This document shows, piece by piece, positions 30,860-41,640 of a stretch of DNA of 64,000 nucleotides. The stretch is from the NCBI GenBank assembly GCA_027475525.1, contig JAMWFC010000046.1:1302001-1366000 (forward strand), in the 5' to 3' direction. The stretch comes from Macrolepiota albuminosa (Eukaryota > Basidiomycota > Agaricomycetes > Agaricales > Agaricaceae). The notes under the pieces are model-generated. The model saw nothing but the letters and a program-made list of their open reading frames with translations. It searched no databases and had not been told where the DNA came from. Within the stretch, counting starts at the first letter, position 1. Each line of letters begins with the position of its first letter. Both the position numbers and the translations under genes were made by a program.

Positions 30860-33450
30860 CGTTTGAGTAGGTTTTTCTCTGATTTCCCAGCTCTTTCTCA
30901 CTGGTACTCCCCCCTACCCTAGGGGTATTTGCATCAGGATTGGTCCACCTCCTGCTCCCCTGTATAATCTTTGAATTTGTGATTGCTTCTGGTCCCCAAC
31001 TTACGATTATTGGTCAGGGAACTGGTGGGCTATCCGGCTCATAGGTATGTAACCACCTATGTTAGATCCTATTTTCCATGGCCACACTGACAGTTTCCCT
31101 CCTTCTCCTTAGTTCCAGATCAGGTTGGGATGGAGAACTGACTTCATCTCTAACAACATGTCTTGGGGGGCCTCAATAGGCCAACGTTTATGGGTGACTG
31201 CCCTCAGGTATGTCACTGCCTCCATCTTATAGAGAAATCACCCACACTCAAGGCTTTCCTGTTTGAGCAGTATATGTGGGCCCTGAGTGTTTCAGGCAAC
31301 GTTCACTGAGCTTGCTGTTGTCCTTCCACTTCTTGGGAGTTTATGTCCGTCCCATAGGCAGACTTTGTCTGGAGCCTAGTCTGTCCTGTGGTAGGTTTGC
31401 TTTGCCTTATTTATCGTTTCTTGTTTTGTCCCTCAGTTGCATTCAGCTTGTCTTCCTTTAGTTGGTAGGTGATCATCATTACTAATTCATGAGCTTTTCT
31501 CTCTCTTTTGGGGATCCGGGTTTAGGTATGGTAGTGGTTTAGTTCTGTCTCTGCGGTTTGCCTCATGGTGTTTAAATGGTTAATTTTACAGCAGATGTAT
31601 TACTGTAGAGTTTATTTTGTATTGTTGTTGGGAGATGTTTAAGCTACTTAGTTTGTACCACCTCTTTCACGTCTTTTGAAGGCGTTACCTTGTATGTTCA
31701 TGTTGCCTTGCCCCATCCTCAACTCCTCTATTTGTTTCTGTGGTACCTCTCCTCTCGGGCCTAGCCAGTCTGGGATTTTTGGGAATGGGCACAGTCCTGC
31801 CAGGAGGTCTATGCTTTTGCATCTTGTGCACTTGAATGTGCGTATTGCACCTATTGACATGTAGGGGATGTAATACCTCAGTCCTTTCAACAGTGTGATC
31901 CACTCGTTATATGTAGCAATATCTTGCATTACTGGTTGGATGTGGATATTCCATAGTATTTCTGAGCCTGCATTTTTGGAACAAGCTAGGGTCAGGGGTG
32001 AGGCTCTAACTGTGTCAGCATGATGGTAAAGTATTTCTGCTGGGCTTATCGCTTCGAAATTGTTCTCGTCCTCTAGGAAGTGTTGAAATAGGAATTCTAG
32101 CAGTTTCTGGCTGTTCTTCATAATGTTACACACCAGGTTTGTAATTCTTCTTCCTCCTTCTTTGTTTGCTGGAACTTAAAAGTTCATCAGGGTAAATGTG
32201 TAGGAGGATATTTGAGGGGAGAATGGGATTGCACTATCTGTCTTAGTGCCTGCATTTAGGGGATAGATGAAGCATTTACAGACCCCGTCTGTTTTCTATT
32301 TGTGGACTATGTCTAGGTCTGTTCCTATGAAGATGTTGAGGTTCATCCAGCTGTGGACTTCTGGGTACCCCCCTTGCAGAATTGGAGTTAGCATCATATA
32401 GTCATATGTCATGTATGGGGGGTTGTTGTTCTCCTGGGTGTTTGGGTTCCTCTCATGTCTGTCCCTCTAGGCCTCCTGTCCCATCGCCGTTCCTGAGTGG
32501 TTCCTTGCTGCTATCGGTATGTCTCCATTTCTTGCTCTACCAGTTTTGATACTATCCTCTCTCAGTATCCCATCCCACTTCATACCTTCATCCTCCTCCA
32601 TTGCGTTGTTTGCCTTTGGAGTTCTGTTGTTTGGTGGGGGGGTCTTCAGCGCATAGTCGCCGAGGCGCTGGGTTGTATATTTGATTGGCCATCCGTGTTT
32701 GGGGTCATAGGTCCATCTCCACCCTGTGTCCCCAATTCGTTATTTTTCCTTGCCTCCATAGTGTTGGGTTCCAGTGATCTTGTTGCTTCCTCCCTGGCTT
32801 TTCTTTTCAATGACAATGGTTCCATGTTCCCGTTCTGGGTAGTGGGTTTTATTCACCATGTTCAGGTTCTTATACTGTCTTCTCAGATCCCCTGCTTTGT
32901 GTCATGTTTCTGCACTTGGCTTCTATTTTTTTATTCAATTCTGGTTTGTCCTTCATGTCTTCTTTTGTCTTTATTTCCGCTGTCTTGTTTCCGTTTACAG
33001 TTTTATTGTGGTGGATTATCTGGTGCCGTTGGCTTGGACAGAGTCTTCTTTGTTTGCTTTTGCAGTTCTTCTTGTTTTCTTATTCAGGCTTTGTCTTGTT
33101 TCGCTTTTCTAGACTGTCCTGGTTGCCTGGGTTTTGTCCATTTCCGAGGTGTGTCATTTGAATGGGTTATGTCCCACTTAGTCTGTTTTGTTGCTCTGAT
33201 CTTTTGCTTTATCTCACTTTTCACATATGCAAGTGTGTGTTTTGTCAAGGTACAGTTATTTCAGGTGGGGGACAAGTGGATGCATTGTATTTCATTTTGT
33301 TGTGTACAGGCTTTTGTGTGTAGTCTTATGTCTTTTTATTCATCTCCTCATGTGTGGTTGCAGGGGAGGGATTTGTCTCCTTATTTATGGACAGTTATCG
33401 CCCTTCTAGTGCTCTTTTGTCGTGGGTGAGACCCACTCAAGAGGACAGCT
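30860..33450 (-). pseudogene. LINE ORF1 region, degenerate
   Basis: The clearest piece is 32133-31648 (161 codons). Its end carries FKCTRCKSIDLLAGLCPFP and then KIPDWLGPRGEV, a Cys-rich pattern I associate with ORF1 proteins of basidiomycete LINEs, likely RNA binding. Upstream, up to 33450, the minus strand is full of stops but keeps ORF1-like charged composition. 30860-31640 shows no domain. A long plus-strand frame at 32497-33429 is antisense to this region and is not a gene. Confidence 0.6.
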
Positions 33451-33523
33451 GGCTAGTCGAATTTGTTTTTGCAAATTCAAACTCCGACCATGGTGGTGGT
33501 TCAGAACAGGCTAGGAGACACTT

Positions 33524-33596
33524 CAATGCATGAGTTTGCTTTCATAATCACATGACCACTATATCAGCTGACCCTATAGACCCTTTTCAGTTGACA
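33524..33596 (-). repeat. Copia left LTR, inner part
   Basis: Completes the LTR begun at 12703. It matches 40688-40760 and ends TTGACA. The 16 bases before it (33508-33523) are the right copy of the LINE target duplication. Confidence 0.88.
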
Positions 33597-33630
33597 CAAC
33601 CCCATCAGCAATAATGTGGGCACCTACAAA

Positions 33631-35840
33631 TCAATTTTTAATGATGAGACCCAGTAAGGTTGTGAACTTGGTGTGTAAATCTTTCAGAAGTGCTTTTGTA
33701 AGTATATCAGCAACCATGTCCAATGTTGATATCCAGAAAGTCTTGAAGAAACCTGTGTTGAGATAATCACATATAAAGTCATACCGTATGTCAATGTGCT
33801 TTGAACATGATGTTGTTGAATTGGAATTCGCAATATCAAGTGCACTCTTGTTGTCGCAATAGATAGGAAAAGGCTGTGGTGCTGGTAAATTGAGTGTTGT
33901 CAGAAAATAACAGATTGCGATCACTTCTCATAGGGCATGAGACAATGCCATGTATTCTGCCTCCGTTGAGGAAAGAGCAGTAGTGTGTTGTTTAACCGAA
34001 GACTATGAAATAAGGCTGAAATACATAAAGAAAGCATATCCTGTCACACTTTTCCACGTTGAGAGATCCAATGCCCAATCTGCATCTACTGCTCCAAAAT
34101 CCATGGATAGCATTCATTAGCCTCGAAGGATTTTCCAAAATTGGATGAGTAAAATTGTATTTCAAAGCAAAATCCCAAGTTCCTGATAAATAACGTAACA
34201 CTTGTTTTGCTGCCAACAGATGAGCTCATGTTGGAGAAGCGTTATACTGACCAAGAAACATTGCTGTAAAGGCCAAGTCTGGGCATGTACAAAGACTTAA
34301 ATATAATATCAATCCCACTAAACATTGGAAATAAATCTTAATGTCGTCATCTATAATTTCTGGCAAAGAATTTGGCAGAGGTTCTGGAAGATCTTCTAGT
34401 TTCCCAACCAGTGGGAGAGATAAAGGAGTCGCCTCTAGAAGATAGTATGTCATCAGGAGATCCAGTATGTAACCCTTCTGTGATAGCCAAAGTTTTCTCT
34501 GTTTTCTATCCCAATCAATCCTAATGCCCAAGTATAGGGATGTCACTCCAGAGTCAATCACTAAGAATCTCTTTTTCATTTCCATAATGACCCAATCGTA
34601 TAGTGGTTTCAAATTCATAATATTAAGACCATTGTCAATATGAATACAGACAATAATAAATAGATCTTGTCCATTTTCTAAAGTTGGTATTGATTTGTGA
34701 GGTGATGAAGCAAAGCGACCAAAGAAGACTGCATGATCGATGTCACACCTAACTAAGCCCATATCCTCCAAGACTGTTCATAAAAGCATATACCACTCCT
34801 TAGAGGATTGTTTCAACCTATAGATAGTGTGAAGGAGTTTATTGACTTTCTGGAGGTTGTCATCTGGAAAGCCTAGAATTTGCTTGCAGTATAAGTCATG
34901 TGTCAGTGGTGCATTCAAGAAAGTGGTCTTGACATCGAACAAAAAAATTTCCATATCATGCATTGCTGCATATGTGAGAGTTATTCGTATACTTGTCATC
35001 TTGGCTACTGGTGCATAAGTGGAGCCATAATCTTCCAGTCGCTGACTAAAACCCTGAGCAACTAGCCTTGCCTTTCCTTTCCCATGTATAATTGTCCCAT
35101 CCGGATGGTATTTATATGTGTAGACTCATCGTATCCCCAGAGCTTTCTTTCCCTTTGGTAAGTCTGCCAGTATAAAGACCTCTTGTTCCTTCAAACTTCC
35201 AACCTCCTGTTCCATGGCCATCATCCAGACAGCTTTGTCTGATCTCCTCAATATTTCATTGTAGTTTTCCAGGGCTTTATTAAGATCGTATTCTTTGTGT
35301 GTACAAAAAGATGACAGATCTCAACCATGTGACACGTAAGCTTTGTATTTGAAAATGTTCAAGTCTTTGAAGGAAGATATATCTTCCATATCTATCAAAA
35401 AACCTGTCATGTGCAATAATGATTTGATATCCAGTATTGCTAACAATCCTTGGTGAGGTTCAAGTCATGCCTTCCAGTCTGCTCTGAAATTCATCAACCT
35501 TTCATTCCTCTTAATCACTTCCTCCCAATATCCTTGTCCAGCTATTGTGCATTTCCTCTGCCTTTGAGGTCTTCTAAGATTTTCTTTGAATGATAAGCTA
35601 GAGTCCTCATTTGCAACAGCTTAAGTTTTGATATCCAAGGGTGAGTGTTGTATATCTGACAAAGTGTTTAATGAAACTGATGTGTCGAGAACCAGTAATG
35701 GTGAATGTGGAGCGTTCGGTAAAATTGGTGTGTCAGAAACTATTGATGATGAAAGAGTAGGAATTGAGTGTGGTTGTAGTCATCCTTTTATATTTTCATT
35801 GAATATTATGTCTCTGGAGAAGTAATATTGCCCATTTGGG
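33631..35840 (-). pseudogene. Copia RT and RNase H, decayed
   Basis: Reading from 35330, GTIIHGKGKARLVAQGFSQR, PVAKMTSIRITLTYAAMHD and FDVKTTFLNAPLTHDLYCKQ are Copia RT motifs. The catalytic box, normally a VDD-type pair, reads VCIHIDNGLNIM. The second Asp is Asn at 34631-34633, again C-to-T at a CpG on the plus strand. RNase H (33924-33631) has YCDNKSALDIANS, CSKHIDIRYDFI and DILTKALLKDLH. In-frame TGA codons occur, for example before VYTYKYHPDG. This element cannot reverse transcribe by itself. Confidence 0.85.
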
Positions 35841-36149
35841 TCCTGAACTTTCTATCCTATCCTACCTTCTTCATAACCCATAAAAATTGCTTCAAACCTT
35901 TTTATATCCCCCTTTTTACAAATTTCTCTTGGGTGTAAAACAAAGCACTGACAACCTCAAACCCAAGGATGAGATAAGTCAGGTTTGCATCTCTCTATAA
36001 TTTCAAAAGAAGTAGATAATCCAGGAAGTGTCGATGTTAGCAAACGATTTCTAAGATACTAAGCTGTCAATATAGCATTGTCCAAAAAGGTTAAAGGTAA
36101 TCCCAATTCTGCTATAAAAGTCTGAGCTGTGTCTTCTATCATTCGAACA

Positions 36150-36658
36150 TGTAAGGGCGACCTCTAGAGGCTGTGGCTCAGTCACACAGCTGGCAGAGGG
36201 AGATCCAAAGTGTATTAAAATATATACTGACAATATCAAGGTAGCTACTCACCTGGCAGAGGGAGATCCAAAGAGAACAAGTCTAGGGATTCCCTATGCC
36301 AGGTTGGATGCTTCTGGGGCCTCTGAAGTGTGGAAAACAACTGTACAGTACAACAAAACCTTAAAAACTCGAAAATTGCCTACACAAATACTTGTACAAA
36401 TAAGGGGCAAACTCTGGCAAACTCTGGCTTATATAAGCGGTCTGGAAGCGGTGCTGAGTGGGCCCACACTTGTCTGAATGGTGGCTAAAGAACCAGAGCA
36501 TCTCAAGGGCTGAAAGTAGTACTAACAGATAGTGTTGAAAGAATAGAAACAGTGAAATGAAATAATGTCAGAAGAAATAAGAGAATGAATGGAAGGAGAG
36601 TGAAGAGATAAGGAGTGAGAAAAGAAAGAAATGAGGAGTCCCCTGACAGAACATATCT
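36150..36658 (+). mobile_element. Solo LTR, family S, copy 2
   Basis: 509 bp with TGTAAGGGCG and CCCTGACA ends and the target duplication GAACA (36145-36149 and 36659-36663). Inserted in the Copia integrase. Confidence 0.92.
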
Positions 36659-37240
36659 TTCAGCCTTGCCATTTTGCTGATGAGCATATGGCACTGTAGC
36701 TTGTAAAACGATCCCTTTGTCTTCCAAGTGTTCTCTTAACTTCTCCTCCACCAATTCTTTTACACTATCACAGTAAACTATTTTTACTTTGTTTCCCAAT
36801 TTTAACTCCCATTCCACTTGAACTTTCTTGAAATGTTTGACTGCTGCATTCTTTTTTGATAACAATGTCATGCTCCCAAAATGTGAGTAATCATCAAGAA
36901 TCAAGTGAAAATGACAAGCATTCCCATTCAAAAAATATGTAGGAAATGGCCCACAAGAATCCATATGCAACAATTTGCATACCATTTCTGCCCGATGTTT
37001 ATTGTTGTCAAAAGGTTGTGCTAGCTGTTTCTCAATAATGCATTGTTCATCCTCAAAATAACCATTATATTCCACTCCAGTCGCATAGTTCTTCATCAAG
37101 ACTGTTCTCATCATGTCTTTTGATAAGTGACCTATTCTCCAATGCCATAAATTTAGGGTAAGGTGAACCTTTGGAAACAAAATAGGAGAATGTTTGAGAG
37201 CTGGAAAAGACATTTCCAGTTGTAAATTCGGTAAGATAAA

Positions 37241-37912
37241 TGTCAGGGGACTCCTCGTTCCTTTCTTCTTTCACTCTTTATTTCTTCACTCTCCTTTCAT
37301 TCACTTCCTTATTTCTTCTATCATTCTCTCATTTTGCTGTTACTACTTTTTCAACACTATCTGTTAGTACTATTCTCAACCTTTGAGGTGCTCTGGTTCT
37401 TTAGCTATCACTCAGACAAGTGTGGGCCCTTCAGCACCGCTCCAGGCTGCTTAGATAAGCTGGAGTTTGCCTTTCTGACTTCTAAAGTCCGGAGTTTTCC
37501 TCCCTTGTTTGCACACTTGTTTGGTTAGTCAATTTTCGAGTTTTTAAGGTTTTGTTGTACTGTACAGTTGTTTCCCACACTTCAGAGGCCCCAGAAGCGT
37601 CCAACCTGGCATAGGAGTTTTTAAGGTTTTGTTGTACTGTACAGTTGTTTCCCACGCTTCAGAGGCCCCAGAAGCGTCCAACCTGGCATAGGAAATCCCC
37701 AGACTTGTTCTCTTTGGATCTCCCTCTGCCAGGTGAGTAGCTACCTTGATATTGTCAGTATATATTCTAATACACTTTGGATCTCCCTCTGCCAGCTGTG
37801 TGACTGAGCCACAGCCTCTAGAGGTCGCCCTTACAATAATATTCTAATACACTTTGGATCTCCCTCTGCCAGCTGTGTGACTGAGCCACAGCCTCTAGAG
37901 GTCGCCCTTACA
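37241..37912 (-). mobile_element. Solo LTR, family S, copy 3, with two 77-bp duplications
   Basis: Inverted copy, TGTCAGGGGACTCC to GCCCTTACA, with target duplication ATAAA (37236-37240 and 37913-37917). It is longer than its sisters because of two tandem duplications of period 77 (37538-37691 and 37762-37916). It separates Copia protease from integrase. Confidence 0.9.
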
Positions 37913-38241
37913 ATAAAGTCACAATATAGGAAAGATAGTTGGTTGTGAACTGTCGCTCGAAGTGACTCCCCATCAAGATTTTTTGAAGTAACCAAAAAAT
38001 ACAATGTCGTTGCTTCTTTTTCAAATGTGAGCTTTACATCGTTTTCTACCATGGAGCCAACTGAAAGCAAGTTAATAGGCATGTCTAGAGCATGTAGACA
38101 ATCCTTCAAGACTAAAACTCTCATTCTTCTGTTTATATACACACAAAACCTGACCTCACCCCTTGCCAAGATTGTCAGAGTACCACAATTAGCTGTTCCA
38201 ACTGGGACAGCTTGTTCCATATTATATGTCCAGAAGAATTC

Positions 38242-40370
38242 TCAATTCTTGATAATATGTGTTATACAACCTGAATCAAGAATGGAATTGAATTGATGTG
38301 TGATATTTGTAAATGCAACTGGCATGTTTGAGTTTATGAACACATAGTATGGCATGCATTCTGTATTTTCAACCCCAGAATCAACCATGTGTTGTGTATT
38401 CTCAACCCTAGAATCAATATAAAAATGAAAATTAGTATCATTTTCCTCCTCCTTGGCTATTGTAGATAATACAGGATTATCAAGAGTGTCATTAAGATAA
38501 CTTGGAGTTGCAGTAATTGGTTCCATAAACGTGTCTATCATAGGATCTTCTGATACTGCAACATTTACTTTGGGATGACTCATGGTGTCCTTGGTTCCAT
38601 CATGCATAGTAGGTTGTTGAAAACCAGGTGTATTTTTAGTATATCGTTGTGTGGATGTCAAAGATGATTGCATGGAAGAAGAATTACACTGAGAGGTTTG
38701 TGATTTGGAATGAGTTTGAGTTCTGGCCAAACAACATCAAACATCAATATCTATTTCCAAAATCGTGTTGACAAGATAGAAGAAGTCAAAAGTTCCATCT
38801 GGATTATTGTCCCATGAGTGCCGTACTTTCTCTCTAAAAACATTGAAGGCTTGATGATCTGGTACCCCATCCATAAAATATTGTATCTTCTCATACTGCA
38901 TAAAATTCCAGGATGTAGTCAAAAGTTGATTAACAGCAATTCTCCACAATTGAACATAAGTCAGAATGTTGTTTGGTGCACATGTGAGACGAAAAACGGA
39001 GTTCTTTACTCGTTGAGCTGACACAGCACTCCCTACACTGAATTTTTTCCAGAGAAAGTCCAGTAAGTCCTGAGCTGTACACTGGAAGTAGTGAATTAAA
39101 TATTTCCACCAAGAGTCATCTAGTAATGATATAAGAGCAGACATTGTTGTTTTTCCAGAACAATTCATAATTGAGCAAATCTTCTTGTGTAGTGTGAGAA
39201 GGATAAGGTGGAGGGACTGCCAGATGACAGGTCGAATCAAATGGTGCACCCAGTAATGGAAGTGGGCAGACATGACCATTAAGACTAAGATGATCAATAA
39301 GCACCATAACAGGATTAATCCATAGTCCCCAATCAGCAGACGAGTTAAAGTGAGAAATAGTTGTGAGAGGAGGCAGTTTTGAGTTTGTATGAATTGAGGG
39401 TTGGTGGGGTGGAATAACCATCAGAGGATCATATTGGTGGTGATAATCATGATCTGAAAAATTGTTCAAAGGTTCATTCAAGTATTGTGGATGGGGTCAT
39501 GCATCAAATGCTGCTTGTTGTGGAAGTATCAGATTCACATAAGGCATCTATTGTTGTGCTGCAGGAAAATACTGTGGTTGAGAAGAACCAACAATGTCTG
39601 GTTGTTGATGAGGGAAAGGTGGGGGGTGTACAGGAAATTGGTTCTCATGTAATTGAGGATTAGCCTGTTGTGCTGGCTGATTCTGAGCTAAATTCAGAGG
39701 ATGATGTTTATTTGAATCATTGAAAGGCACTGGAGTAGTATTGTAAGAGGCTGAGGAAGGTCAAGATAAAGGAACAGTCAGACATTAGTGAGGGAAATTA
39801 TTGCTCACAGGACGATGTAAATTATTATAAAAAGCCGATGGAGGACAAGCAACCGAAGTACAAGGATTTAAGATCATGGAAGATGGATGAGAAAAAGGAA
39901 AAGGAACTGGAGAAGGAGGTGTATATGTGTTTGGAATTAATGGCAAAGGAATAGCATGAACGTTATGTTGAACACTTTGTCTAGTCTGATTCAGTTGTTT
40001 ACCCTGTCGAGCCTGATTCAAGACTGGTGAAGGATTTGTAGCTCAAACAGGAGTTGGAGCATGGACTGGGGAAGGATGATTCAACAGTGTAGGCGTAGCT
40101 GAAGAGATATGAGAAAAACGATTCAAATTTGCAGAAGCACATGGAATGAAGGAACGAAAACGTTTTGATGGACCTATATGCATATCGGAGACCAAAGTGT
40201 TTGCTGAATCTGGAGAGAAAGTGGTTGTATGCAGAGGTAAATCCCTTACAAAAGTTGGTTGTTGCAAATGTGCTGTGGAAGAAGTTCCCTGGACTGGTCC
40301 CAAGGATGACAAAGTCACTCAGGATGTGTTACGTCAACAAAAAGGATCAGTTATTGTGCTGACCCTGTAA
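38242..40370 (-). pseudogene. Copia Gag region, degenerate
   Basis: From about 40318 a Pro/Gln/Ser-rich N-terminal region, broken by stops, leads to the Gag core at 39297-38737, with DDSWWKYLIHYFQCTAQDLL and IQYFMDGVPDHQAFNVFREK. 38730-38242 is a polar region that runs into the protease. No CCHC knuckle is visible. Frameshifts separate all pieces. The Gag label rests on position and general composition. Confidence 0.6.
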
Positions 40371-40476
40371 TAAAATGCCAAAGAAAAAGACCATGATAAT
40401 TTGACTATATGCACATAAAATCTGTTCTTGACTCTTCAAACAGTACTAGCAATCCTAAAAAAGAATGCCCATAACC

Positions 40477-40760
40477 TGCTGGACCAGGATGAGAGTCTAC
40501 AGACAGAATATAGTGCCTCAGATGTCTGTCTGTTAAGGTAGAAAGAACAACTAGTTATCATACCTACAGACAGAATATAGCTAGACCGTAGACTATCAGA
40601 ATAATCCATATTCAAACGTAAAAGTGCTCACTGCCTCAGATGTCTGTCTGTTAAGGTAGAAAGAACAACTGAGGCTAGGAGACACTTCAATGCATGAGTT
40701 TGCTTTCATAATCACATGACCACTATATCAGCTGACCCCATAGACCCTTTCCAGTCAACA
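40477..40760 (-). repeat. Copia right LTR (5' LTR of the minus-strand element)
   Basis: 284 bp, TGCTGGACC to CAGTCAACA, followed by AATTC at 40761-40765, which matches 12698-12702. It differs from the left LTR by several transitions, indicating an old insertion. Confidence 0.9.
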
Positions 40761-40838
40761 AATTCTTCAAGGCATAGTGGCTAGGGCTTGGTAAATAAGT
40801 GGTCCTTTATTTACACGTATATATATACAGTGTTAATA

Positions 40839-41596
40839 CAGTAGACTATCTCATAATGCATGACCTCATGATGCATAAATCTAATATTGCATGGGATTTG
40901 GGCCAGAACCATGCTGGGACACACTATATAAGGTTAATTTTCGCATAATGCATATCGCATAGTCTTGTGAGCCAGGATATGTATTATGATGGGGCTATAT
41001 TTGTCAGGCTTTGACTGTGGATGGCAATGCAACACGTAGAGTCACTGAATTAGTGAGGTGGAAGCGGATCTTTGGAGAAGCACCAGCTCTTGAAGATCTC
41101 TTGGATCCCATAGAGGAGAGGGAAAATCCAGATTCAGTTTATGGGTTTGAAGGAGGTGATGCCAAGATTGTTGCTACTGTTCAACATGAGATTGCAGAGC
41201 AGAGGAGAGAGGTCTTAAAAATTGAAGAATCTGATGATGAAGAACAAGCAGATCCTGATGGTGATTGCACACTAGCAGAACTTATCACACTTACTGAAAA
41301 GCTTGAGTGGCAATCTTTGAAATATGCCAATGCTGACTTTCCTCTGGAGCTTTCTCAGCAACTGCACAGATTCTGGGCTCAATTAAGGTGCAAACAAATC
41401 CACACTAGGACTCAGAGCAGATTAGATAGTTTTTTCAAAGCTGTTTAGATATTATGTACAAAGATGTGCATCAATGTCAAAACATTAAGCTTGTCACATA
41501 TGTCACATTATGTCACATATTATCATCTTGCATGAATTGCATAATGCATAACTTATAGGGTGGTCCCAACTCTATGCATTATGAGATAGTCTACTG
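40839..41596 (+). mobile_element. Truncated pogo/Tigger-like DNA transposon
   Basis: Terminal inverted repeats begin CAGTAGACTATCTCATAATG and match for at least 23 bases on both sides. They are flanked by TA (40837-40838 and 41597-41598), the Tc1/mariner/pogo target. At 758 bp it is an internal deletion derivative. Confidence 0.75.
41011..41448 (+). pseudogene. C-terminal remnant of a pogo-like transposase
   Basis: A 145-codon frame without a proper start lies inside the terminal inverted repeats. It is acidic in the middle (KIEESDDEEQADPDGDC) and ends HTRTQSRLDSFFKAV. Tigger and pogo transposases often end in a similar QSxLDSFF-like tail. The DNA-binding and DDE parts are missing. The assignment rests on the tail, the TIRs and the TA target. 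Confidence 0.5.
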
Positions 41597-41640
41597 TAAC
41601 ATGTTAATAACTGTTATTAACATCCCCTCCCCATCTAGGC

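Larger units (their letters stand above)
12991..33507 (-). mobile_element. Tad-like LINE retrotransposon with nested insertions
   Basis: In minus orientation: degenerate ORF1 (33450-31650), AP endonuclease, RT, RNase H, C-terminal CCHC region, then a poly(A) tail seen as 29 T residues at 12989-13017. The flanks AGGCTAGGAGACACTT at 12975-12990 and 33508-33523 form a 16-bp target duplication, typical of target-primed reverse transcription. Gypsy (15037-25980), a solo LTR (29557-30074) and an unrecognised 1-kb insert (about 26764-27800) interrupt it. An RNase H after RT fits the Tad1 or I group. It has stops in several domains and is inactive. Confidence 0.88.
35850..38240 (-). pseudogene. Copia protease and integrase, split by two solo LTRs
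   Basis: Protease starts at the end of the preceding block with ILDSGCITHIIKN, then a stop, then VPVGTANCGTLTILARGEVR and HALDMPINLLSVGSM (38220-37920). A solo LTR (37241-37912) follows. LNLWHWRIGHLSKDMM starts the GAG-pre-integrase zinc region. The integrase core shows LLHMDSCGPFPTYF, VYCDSVKELVEE and AHQQNGKAERY, the D-D-E residues, up to 36659. A second solo LTR (36150-36658) cuts it, and the C-terminal part resumes at 36149 with TAQTFIAELGLPLTFLDNAI. Integrase joins element cDNA to host DNA; here it is destroyed. Confidence 0.85.
12703..40760 (-). mobile_element. Ty1/Copia LTR retrotransposon carrying nested insertions
   Basis: LTR halves lie at 12703-12990 plus 33524-33596 (left, split by the LINE) and 40477-40760 (right). 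Both start TGCTGGACC and end ACA. The element is flanked by the target duplication AATTC at 12698-12702 and 40761-40765. Removing the LINE and a 77-bp duplication makes the left LTR 284 bp, exactly the right LTR length. Coding order on the minus strand from 40476 is gag, protease, integrase, RT, RNase H, which is the Copia order. Many stops and frameshifts show it is old and dead. Confidence 0.9.
40766..41640 (-). mobile_element. Probable older LTR remnant containing the pogo element
   Basis: Read on the minus strand around the pogo insertion, GGGGAGGGGA at about 41640 is followed by TGTTAATAACAGTTATTAAC, which looks like a polypurine tract abutting an LTR start. The LTR-like sequence then continues past the pogo element (TATATATACGTGTAAATAAA) to the AATTC where the Copia inserted. 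No coding region of this older element is recognised. Confidence 0.35.

Noticed and set aside
32497..33429. 310-residue plus-strand ORF rich in Phe, Leu and Cys
   Set aside because: It is antisense to the A-rich ORF1 region of the LINE; its composition is what that strand bias produces.
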